The notes under the pieces were generated by a model. It searched no databases. It worked only from the letters and a program-made list of their open reading frames with translations, and had not been told where the DNA came from. Both the position numbers and the translations under genes were made by a program. 64,000 nucleotides of DNA from Cognatiyoonia koreensis (GTDB lineage Bacteria; Pseudomonadota; Alphaproteobacteria; Rhodobacterales; Rhodobacteraceae), in the NCBI RefSeq assembly GCF_900109295.1, contig NZ_FOIZ01000001.1:1550001-1614000 (forward strand). Direction: 5' to 3'. Shown here one piece after another: positions 57,975 to 64,000 of this stretch (position 1 is the first letter of the stretch; each line of letters starts with the position of its first letter).

Positions 57975-58829
57975 CTAGAGCCATTCACCACGTACAACCT
58001 GGCGATAGATGGCAGACAACCAGTTGTCACCGCGCGACTCAAGTGCAAGGCCCTGCCCGGTCAGCAGCGCAAAGCTGTCCTGATACCACTCGGTCGACTG
58101 GAAATTGTAGCCAAGGATCGCGCCGGCGGTCTGTGCTTCGTCGGTCAGACCAAGCGACAGATAGGCTTCGACAAGACGGTGCAACGCCTCGGCAGTATGG
58201 GTCGTCGTCTGGAAATCCTCGACAACAATCCGAAAGCGGTTCACGGCAGCCGCATAATGACCGCGCTTAAGGTAGTAACGCCCGATTTCCATTTCCTTCG
58301 CCGCCAAATGATCAAAGGCAAGGTCGAATTTCAGAATGGACGACCGGGCGTATTCGGTATCGGGGTACTGCTCGATTACAACGCGGAGGGCCTGCAATGC
58401 CTGAAATGTCAGCCCCTGATCACGGCCGATCTCGTCAATCTGGTCGTAATAGGACAAGGCAAGCAGATACTGGGCATAGGCCGCATCTTCTTCGGCGGGA
58501 TAGAAATCAATATAGCGCTGCGCAGCAGCACGGCTGTTGGGGTAATCGCGCTCTTTGTGATAGGCAAAGGCCTGCATGATCAGGGCGCGCTGTGCGAATT
58601 CGGAATAGGGATACAGGCGCTCGATCTCACCGAAATAGAACGCGGCATCATCGCCCTGCCCGTTTTCCAGCTCCAACTCGCCGCGCGCAAAGATTTCTGC
58701 CGCCGAGTATTCTTCCAATGCACCCTCTCGGCGCGCATCGAAAACACCACAGCCAGTCAGCACGGCCAAGGCAACAACAGCAATCAACGCAGCTTTGCGC
58801 CCTTGCCCTGCAATCACATTGGTTGACAT
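57975..58829 (-). CDS. bamD: Outer membrane assembly lipoprotein BamD
   Basis: A 284-residue lipoprotein with the lipobox LTGC (C27) after a lipoprotein signal. TPR-like repeats follow: YSAAEIFARGELELENG, FYFGEIERLYPYSEFAQRA and YARSSILKFDLAFDHLAAKE. It belongs to the BAM complex that inserts outer-membrane proteins. The ATG at 58829 follows GAGGACAGG and begins directly before the lipoprotein signal; the open frame extends 33 residues upstream without sense. Confidence 0.94.
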   Translation of the reverse strand: MSTNVIAGQGRKAALIAVVALAVLTGCGVFDARREGALEEYSAAEIFARGELELENGQGDDAAFYFGEIERLYPYSEFAQRALIMQAFAYHKERDYPNSRAAAQRYIDFYPAEEDAAYAQYLLALSYYDQIDEIGRDQGLTFQALQALRVVIEQYPDTEYARSSILKFDLAFDHLAAKEMEIGRYYLKRGHYAAAVNRFRIVVEDFQTTTHTAEALHRLVEAYLSLGLTDEAQTAGAILGYNFQSTEWYQDSFALLTGQGLALESRGDNWLSAIYRQVVRGEWL

Positions 58830-58955
58830 GCCTGTCCTCGCGTTACCTGCCCGAAAGAGACAGTTTCGTCTCTGCTTTCGATCACGTCTAACAGAAAAAA
58901 ATCGAGGGCAAAATGCCTTTTGGCCCATTTGCGCGGAACTGTGAAAGGGCGTGGT

Positions 58956-59885
58956 TTACGCGACAGCGTAAAGATCGGCCTTGCTGACGCCAACGCCGGG
59001 CAAACGCGCGGCGATCTGGGCATCACATGTGACCCAACGCCATGCCTTGGGTTCGGCGAAAAGTGCGCGCAACAACTGGTTTGTCAACGCGTGTCCTGCC
59101 CGGTTGCCAGTATAGCGACCAAGGATCGGCGCACCGGCTGTGTAAAGATCGCCAAGCGCATCCAGCATTTTGTGGCGCACAGCTTCGTCGCCATGGCGCA
59201 ACCCGCCAGGTGTCAGCACATCGGCACCGTCCACAACCACAGCGTTGTTCAACGTCCCACCAAGGGCAAGGCCATTGGCACGCATCGCGTCCACATCCGC
59301 CTGACGGCAGAACGTGCGGCTGTCACACAACTCGCGAACAAACGACCCGTTCGCCATATTCAGCGTCTTTTCCTGATGGCCGATCGCGGCATCGGCAAAA
59401 TCGATTGTGAATGAAATCTGCAGGCTCGTTGCAGGTGACAGGCTCGCGCGTGCGGCCCCATGCTGCACCGTGACCTCATTCAGAATTTCGATCGCGTGCA
59501 GAGGAGCGTTAAGATGAATAACCCCGGCCGAAACGATCCCGCGAACAAAGGCCGCCGCGGATCCATCCATGATCGGCACCTCAGGACCATCAATATCGAC
59601 GAATGCGTTGTGCACACCACAACCTGCCAGTGCCGCCATCAAATGTTCAATGGTCGAAACCATCACACCATTCGGTGCAGTCAGGCGTGTGTTCAGTGGT
59701 GAAACTTCGACATTTTCCCAAAGCGCAGGGATCGCCACGCCACCAAGGTCAGTGCGACGAAACACGATACCTGTCCCGGCCGCTGCGGGCCGGACAACAA
59801 CGGTAACGTCGTGACCTGTATGAAGACCACGGCCTTCAAAGGTAACTTTTGTGTCCAGAGTCGTCTGCACTTGATCGCGCCTCAC
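58956..59885 (-). CDS. lpxC: UDP-3-O-acyl-N-acetylglucosamine deacetylase
   Basis: A 309-residue LpxC. Zinc ligands are the His in STIEHLMAALAG and the pair in LRHGDEAVRHKMLD, including its Asp. TLDTKVTFEGRGLHTGHDV opens the protein. It performs the committed step of lipid A synthesis. It lies 126 bases before bamD and after ftsZ. The region upstream has a small dyad (59911-59924), and the ftsZ terminator sits between lpxC and ftsZ, so lpxC likely has its own promoter. Confidence 0.96.
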   Translation of the reverse strand: MRRDQVQTTLDTKVTFEGRGLHTGHDVTVVVRPAAAGTGIVFRRTDLGGVAIPALWENVEVSPLNTRLTAPNGVMVSTIEHLMAALAGCGVHNAFVDIDGPEVPIMDGSAAAFVRGIVSAGVIHLNAPLHAIEILNEVTVQHGAARASLSPATSLQISFTIDFADAAIGHQEKTLNMANGSFVRELCDSRTFCRQADVDAMRANGLALGGTLNNAVVVDGADVLTPGGLRHGDEAVRHKMLDALGDLYTAGAPILGRYTGNRAGHALTNQLLRALFAEPKAWRWVTCDAQIAARLPGVGVSKADLYAVA

Positions 59886-59910
59886 GCGGTTAATCTTTTG
59901 TTGTAATGTA

Positions 59911-59924
59911 GTTAGGGCGCTAAC
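59911..59924. promoter_or_regulatory. Small dyad in the lpxC promoter region
   Basis: GTTAG-GGCG-CTAAC is a perfect 5-base inverted repeat 26 bases upstream of the lpxC start. It may be an operator or a leader hairpin; five-base arms could also be chance. Confidence 0.3.
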
Positions 59925-60022
59925 GGCTTTCGCTCAACACACGCTTTGCAACGGTCTGAAACAATCGGTTTCTTCCGCCTGCGACTTACTTCGCACCCGC
60001 AGAAAGATACTGATTTCAAACG

Positions 60023-60050
60023 AAAAAAGGCCGCCCATTGGGCGGCCCTT
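60023..60050 (-). terminator. Intrinsic terminator of ftsZ
   Basis: On the minus strand GGGCCGCCC-AA-TGGGCGGCC makes a GC-rich stem of about nine pairs, followed by TTTTTT. It lies about 20 bases after the ftsZ stop and separates ftsZ from lpxC. Confidence 0.88.
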
Positions 60051-60070
60051 CGTGTGATATGAACGCTACG

Positions 60071-61660
60071 TCAGTTTGCTTGACGGCGCAGGAATGCTGG
60101 AATTTCGATCTTCTCCTGCTCCGGATCGGCCTCTGCCGCGGGTGCTGGCATCGGCGTGACAGGGGGTTGCTGGCGTGCTGGCTGCTGCGGAGCGGCGGCC
60201 TCACCATGCGTTCCAGTCATGCGGTTGATCAGCGAATTGATCCCGAAGCGTGGCTTCTCGCCCTCGGCGACGCGTGGAGCTTCTGCCATCGGCTCTTGTG
60301 CCGGGGCACGATTAACTGCGGCCTTCAAACGCGCGAGCGCCTCTGCAGACGGCTGGCCCGGTTGTGTTTGGGCTGGTGCCTGCGGTGCAACAAATGTCTC
60401 GGGCGCTTCCAGTGTCGGCTCCGGACGGGGCTGATAGGCTGGCGGCGGCAGATCGTCTGTTGCGGCGATCGGTTCCGCGATGTCGTCAAAATCATCTTCA
60501 GCGACAGGCGCACTTTGACGCTGATCATCCATGGATGCAAAAAGGGTCGGTTCTGGCTGGGACGGTGCAGCTTGCGCAGCCACTGCGGCGGCAGGGGCAG
60601 CGGCGCGGGCCGGTGCGGACTCTTCTGCTTTCACAGTCTGCGTCAGCGGTGCCGCCATGGACCGGCGCGGCGTTGGCACTTCGGATGTGTTGATGACCGC
60701 ATCGATGCCAGTAGCAACGACAGAAACGCGCATCTTGCCTTCCATGTTCGTATCCAGCGTGGACCCGACGATGATGTTCGCTTCTGGATCGACCTTTTCG
60801 CGGATCTTGTTTGCGGCTTCGTCGAGTTCGAACAACGTCAGGTCGTAACCACCTGTAATGTTGATCAGAACGCCCTTCGCTCCTTCGAGCGAAATTTCGT
60901 CCAGAAGCGGGTTCGCGATGGCCTTCTCGGCGGCCTCGACAGCGCGGTTTTCGCCCTCGGCTTCGCCTGTACCCATCATCGCCTTGCCCATCTCGTCCAT
61001 CACGGCGCGAACGTCGGCAAAGTCGAGGTTGATCAGACCCGGACGGACCATCAGGTCAGTCACGCCTTTCACGCCCTGATACAGCACGTCGTCTGCCAAT
61101 GCGAAGGCTTCGGTGAATGTGGTGTTTTCATTCGCAAGCCGGAACAGGTTCTGGTTCGGAATGATGATCAGCGTGTCGACAACTTTCTGAAGCGCTTCAA
61201 GGCCGTCGTCGGCCTGCTTCATGCGCTTTGCCCCTTCGAACTGGAAAGGCTTTGTCACAACACCGACGGTCAGAACACCCAGCTCGCGGGCGGCCTGTGC
61301 GATAATCGGGGCTGCACCTGTACCGGTGCCACCGCCCATGCCGGCGGTGATGAAACACATGTGCGCGCCGGCCAGATGATCGACAATCTGTTCGATGCTT
61401 TCTTCGGCAGCTGCGGCACCGACGGTTGCGCGCGCACCGGCACCCAAACCTTCGGTAACCTTGACGCCCATCTGGATGCGGGCTTCGGATCGCGATTGTT
61501 GCAGCGCTTGCGCGTCAGTGTTCGCAACGACGAACTCCACACCATCAAGCTCCTGCTCAATCATGTTGTTGACCGCGTTGCCGCCTGCCCCGCCAACACC
61601 GAAAACGGTGATGCGTGGCTTCAGCTCTTCCTGCCCGGGAATCGATAGGTTCAATGTCAT
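60071..61660 (-). CDS. ftsZ: Cell division GTPase FtsZ
   Basis: A 529-residue FtsZ. The tubulin signature GGGTGTGAA is at residues 109-117, preceded by [15 protein letters not shown] near residue 20. After the GTPase core (to about residue 320) comes a long Ala/Pro/Gln-rich linker. The conserved C-terminal peptide IEIPAFLRR binds FtsA and other partners. It forms the division ring. It has 176 bases of its own upstream region, with a CtrA-type box, and a strong terminator. Confidence 0.98.
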   Translation of the reverse strand: MTLNLSIPGQEELKPRITVFGVGGAGGNAVNNMIEQELDGVEFVVANTDAQALQQSRSEARIQMGVKVTEGLGAGARATVGAAAAEESIEQIVDHLAGAHMCFITAGMGGGTGTGAAPIIAQAARELGVLTVGVVTKPFQFEGAKRMKQADDGLEALQKVVDTLIIIPNQNLFRLANENTTFTEAFALADDVLYQGVKGVTDLMVRPGLINLDFADVRAVMDEMGKAMMGTGEAEGENRAVEAAEKAIANPLLDEISLEGAKGVLINITGGYDLTLFELDEAANKIREKVDPEANIIVGSTLDTNMEGKMRVSVVATGIDAVINTSEVPTPRRSMAAPLTQTVKAEESAPARAAAPAAAVAAQAAPSQPEPTLFASMDDQRQSAPVAEDDFDDIAEPIAATDDLPPPAYQPRPEPTLEAPETFVAPQAPAQTQPGQPSAEALARLKAAVNRAPAQEPMAEAPRVAEGEKPRFGINSLINRMTGTHGEAAAPQQPARQQPPVTPMPAPAAEADPEQEKIEIPAFLRRQAN

Positions 61661-61714
61661 GTGCTCTGTCCGCCTGTTTTTTCTGGGCCCGTCCCACCGG
61701 GCAGTACTGATAAA

Positions 61715-61729
61715 TTAATGCGACTTTAA
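61715..61729. promoter_or_regulatory. CtrA-type box (TTAA-N7-TTAA) upstream of ftsZ
   Basis: TTAA at 61715-61718 and TTAA at 61726-61729 with exactly seven bases between match the full CtrA consensus. The box starts 55 bases upstream of the ftsZ start codon, inside the likely promoter region. In Caulobacter CtrA represses ftsZ; whether it does so here is inference. Confidence 0.55.
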
Positions 61730-61836
61730 CGTCTGTAGCCCTAGGCGTCACCCAAAAACAACAGTTTCGCCACAAAATATGGGCATAATATTGGTGCATT
61801 CCGCCGTATTCAGACGATTAGGCAAGATATTGCGCA

Positions 61837-63171
61837 TCACCAGTTGTCCTTGAACCATTTTACAGCCCGTTTCAGCGACCGCGCAGGGTATGTTTCGGCC
61901 GGAATTTCAAAATCCCACCATTCGTCCTGGGGATTCGCAGCGAAGAGAGTCGCGCCAACCGCACCCGAAAACGCCGGTCCGGTGGCGGCCTGTGGCAGGC
62001 CCTGCACCCGCAACGGACGCCCCAGACGAACCTGCTGGCCCAAAATCTTTGATGCGAGCCCGTCAAGACCCGGGATCTGCGATGCCCCGCCCGTCAGAAC
62101 GATCTGCTGACTTGGCAGATGTTCAAAACCGGCAGCATCCAGACGGACACGCACTTCTTCCAGAATCTCTTCCACACGTGGGCGCATGATGCCAATCAAC
62201 TCGGCCCGTGAAACCGTGCGGCGGTCATGCTCCCAGTCACCGGTATTGCCACCGATTTCAATCATCTCACGATCATCCATGCCCGTGGCGACGACACCGC
62301 CATAAAACGTCTTGATCCGCTCTGCTGTTGCAGTCGGCACTTGCAGCCCCATGGATATATCGCCGGTGACATGCTCACCGCCCATGCGGACGGCATCGGC
62401 ATAGATCATGTGCTTTTTCATGAAGACGGAAATGCCCGTGGACCCGCCGCCCATATCGATGCACGCGGCACCCAGTTCCTGCTCGTCCTCGACCAGCGAC
62501 GAAATTCCGCTGACGTAGGCAGAAGACGCCAGCCCAGCAAGTTCAAGGTCACATCGCTTGATGCAGAAATAGAGGTTCTGCAACGCAATGGCGTCGACCG
62601 TCAGCATATGCATATCAGTGTTCAGCTGGTTGCCGATCTGCCCACGCGGATCAGCCATGCCAGAGCGGTGATCCAGCGCAAAATTGACAGGTTGGGCGTG
62701 CAGCACTTCGCGGTCAGCCCCGTAATCCGGCACATCGCAAGCGGCCATGACACGACCGATATCCATATCGGTGACCATACCACCTTCGATATCGACCGAC
62801 CCGTCAAGGCCATAGGATTTCGGACGCGCCCCTGACAAGGTGGCAATCACGTGGTCGACACGGACATTTGCCATCTTCTGTGCAGCCTGAACTGCCGTAC
62901 GAATGGCGCGTTCGGTTTCCTGCATGGCGTCGACTTCACCGAAACGCACACCACGGGACCGCGTGGTTGCCGCCCCGATCACGCGGAATGTGGATTGCCC
63001 GGCAAGTGAGCCGATGACATCATTATCGCCAAACTTCTCGGGCCCGTCGAACCGCAGGACAAGACAGGCAATCTTGGATGTACCGACATCAAGAATTGCG
63101 ATCACACCGCGCTGCATCGCTGCCTTGCGCATGTTTCGCATCGCCCGTTGGCTTTCGTATAAGTCCCGCAT
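61837..63171 (-). CDS. ftsA: Cell division actin homologue FtsA
   Basis: A 444-residue actin-like protein: AILDVGTSKIACLVLRFDG (phosphate loop 1), the SHS2-type 1C domain, AACIDMGGGSTGISVFMKKH (phosphate 2) and IVLTGGASQIPGLDGLA. A C-terminal amphipathic helix (SLKRAVKWFKDNW) should bind the membrane. It anchors the Z-ring. Its ATG shares one base with the ftsQ stop codon, so they are translationally coupled. Confidence 0.97.
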   Translation of the reverse strand: MRDLYESQRAMRNMRKAAMQRGVIAILDVGTSKIACLVLRFDGPEKFGDNDVIGSLAGQSTFRVIGAATTRSRGVRFGEVDAMQETERAIRTAVQAAQKMANVRVDHVIATLSGARPKSYGLDGSVDIEGGMVTDMDIGRVMAACDVPDYGADREVLHAQPVNFALDHRSGMADPRGQIGNQLNTDMHMLTVDAIALQNLYFCIKRCDLELAGLASSAYVSGISSLVEDEQELGAACIDMGGGSTGISVFMKKHMIYADAVRMGGEHVTGDISMGLQVPTATAERIKTFYGGVVATGMDDREMIEIGGNTGDWEHDRRTVSRAELIGIMRPRVEEILEEVRVRLDAAGFEHLPSQQIVLTGGASQIPGLDGLASKILGQQVRLGRPLRVQGLPQAATGPAFSGAVGATLFAANPQDEWWDFEIPAETYPARSLKRAVKWFKDNW

Positions 63172-64000
63172 CAGTTGTCTGCCCCTATTTCACTTACCCG
63201 ACGCAAGGCGTTGGCCGCCTCTGCGCTCATTCTTACAATCGGACGCGTGCTGTTGCGCATGTCGACAGCGGCAACGTCCCGTTCCAGTAAATCGTGCGTC
63301 TGTCCCAGCACGATGACCCGATCCAGCGCCGCAAAGGCGTCTGTTTCGGGCAGCAGAATCCGCTGGTTCCGGTCCAACACCAGATCCCAACGGCGTTCCC
63401 CCATGCGCACCAGACCACGCACACGTGGTGTCAGCGGCCCGGTACTGCGAAAGATTTCAAGCGCCTCGGCGATATGTTCCTCTGCCCCGTCACCCGCGAT
63501 CAACGGCAGGTCAAGCCGGTCGGCACGGGCAGGAATAGTGCCCGAAAAAATGCCCTCGCCATCCAGCAGTTTCAGCGTCGTTCCGGCGCGCCAAACGGCG
63601 ACCGGCTTGCGCGGCGTAACATCCACCAGCAAGGCCCCACCCTCGCCTACGCGGATTTCGGCATCCTTGACGGTGTCAAGCGCGACAACCGTTTCGCGCA
63701 TCGCAACCAGATCAAGATCAAATGATGAAACGGGAAACTCCATTGGGAGTGCCGCCACAATCTGCGTCGTCAGTCCGTGGTTCGCACCATTCACTTTCAT
63801 GTCCTGCACCATGAATTCGGGACGGTGCTGAATCTGTGCCTTTGCATCCGCAATCGACTGGGACATCAACTGGCGGTTTTCCTCTTTGGAAAACCACGTT
63901 CCGGCAATCACGGCGATCAGGACAAGGGGGGTGCCAACGCGGACAAAGCTGCGGAAAAGCGGGGTCAGCATCAGGCGCTGATATTTATAGGTCCACTTGG
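63171..64000 (-). CDS. ftsQ: Cell division protein FtsQ, 5' end beyond the window
   Basis: A membrane helix (VGTPLVLIAVIAGTWF) is followed by the POTRA domain (FMVQDMKVNGANHGLTTQIV) and the beta domain. It belongs to the FtsQLB divisome complex. The frame stays open to the right edge: before MLTPLFRSF it reads KWTYKYQRL, the usual stretch of alphaproteobacterial FtsQ before the membrane helix. The true start is therefore outside the window, not the ATG at 63971. At least 276 residues are visible. Confidence 0.93.
   Translation of the reverse strand, partial: KWTYKYQRLMLTPLFRSFVRVGTPLVLIAVIAGTWFSKEENRQLMSQSIADAKAQIQHRPEFMVQDMKVNGANHGLTTQIVAALPMEFPVSSFDLDLVAMRETVVALDTVKDAEIRVGEGGALLVDVTPRKPVAVWRAGTTLKLLDGEGIFSGTIPARADRLDLPLIAGDGAEEHIAEALEIFRSTGPLTPRVRGLVRMGERRWDLVLDRNQRILLPETDAFAALDRVIVLGQTHDLLERDVAAVDMRNSTRPIVRMSAEAANALRRVSEIGADN

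Noticed and set aside
60038..61648. 536-codon plus-strand frame opposite ftsZ
   Set aside because: It covers ftsZ almost exactly, its composition (Cys, Arg, His rich) is not protein-like, and FtsZ is certain on the other strand.

Overview
The window reads as a chromosomal segment of a marine-type alphaproteobacterium of the Rhodobacteraceae (Roseobacter group). The reasons are the gene order ftsQ-ftsA-ftsZ-lpxC-bamD-recN, the NDUFA12/mlaD/DUF2155/aat/accC/accB neighbourhood, an aerobic cobaltochelatase pair (cobS, cobT), a GlcG/malate synthase G pair and two RTX-Hint giant proteins typical of this group. This is inference from gene content; no rRNA or tRNA gene is present to confirm it. I see no insertion sequence, prophage, CRISPR array or origin. 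No stretch longer than about 220 bases lacks a gene.

Layout. 1-3 kb: a sulfide/persulfide detoxification locus. A BigR/SqrR-type ArsR repressor is divergent from a persulfide-dioxygenase-like metallo-hydrolase, two YeeE/YedE half-transporters and a DUF442 sulfurtransferase, with a strong dyad in the shared promoter. 3-14.3 kb: a sensing and uptake block. On the minus strand are an ScfR-like regulator, a lone receiver domain, a small membrane protein, a Na+/solute symporter fused to a histidine kinase, and an orphan FliM/FliN-like protein. Divergent on the plus strand is a complete five-gene branched-chain-amino-acid-type ABC transporter, closed by a clear terminator. 14.3-19.3 kb: accB-accC-aat facing DUF2155-mlaD-NDUFA12, plus small unknowns and a Rid protein. 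19.3-21.3 kb: clpX and clpP. 21.5-23.4 kb: ArsR, an AHSA1/SRPBCC protein and a photolyase-like protein whose alpha/beta domain appears to sit after the FAD domain.

23.6-33.6 kb holds two adjacent secreted-type RTX proteins (about 1331 and 1969 residues), each ending in a Hint (hedgehog/intein-type) domain. The second contains about 18 copies of an 87-residue module. 33.6-43 kb is mostly metabolic and housekeeping: a class I glutamine amidotransferase, GlcG-like protein, malate synthase G, DUF2256 zinc protein, aminopeptidase N, an acyltransferase, a lytic transglycosylase and a DJ-1/PfpI protein. 43-53 kb: gatB, DUF4177, BolA, a J-domain protein, cobS and cobT separated by two unknown small genes, an aminopeptidase P and a DUF427 protein. 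53-64 kb: a ClC chloride channel, a FAD-linked oxidase, then recN-bamD-lpxC-ftsZ-ftsA-ftsQ on the minus strand. ftsQ runs off the right edge and another minus-strand gene is cut by the left edge.

Themes. The short-chain-acyl regulator, symporter-kinase and malate synthase G fit an organism tuned to acetate-like and sulfur compounds. The ftsZ promoter carries a perfect TTAA-N7-TTAA CtrA-type box. The least explained objects are the twin RTX-Hint proteins, the apparently rearranged photolyase and the orphan FliM-like protein next to the symporter-kinase.
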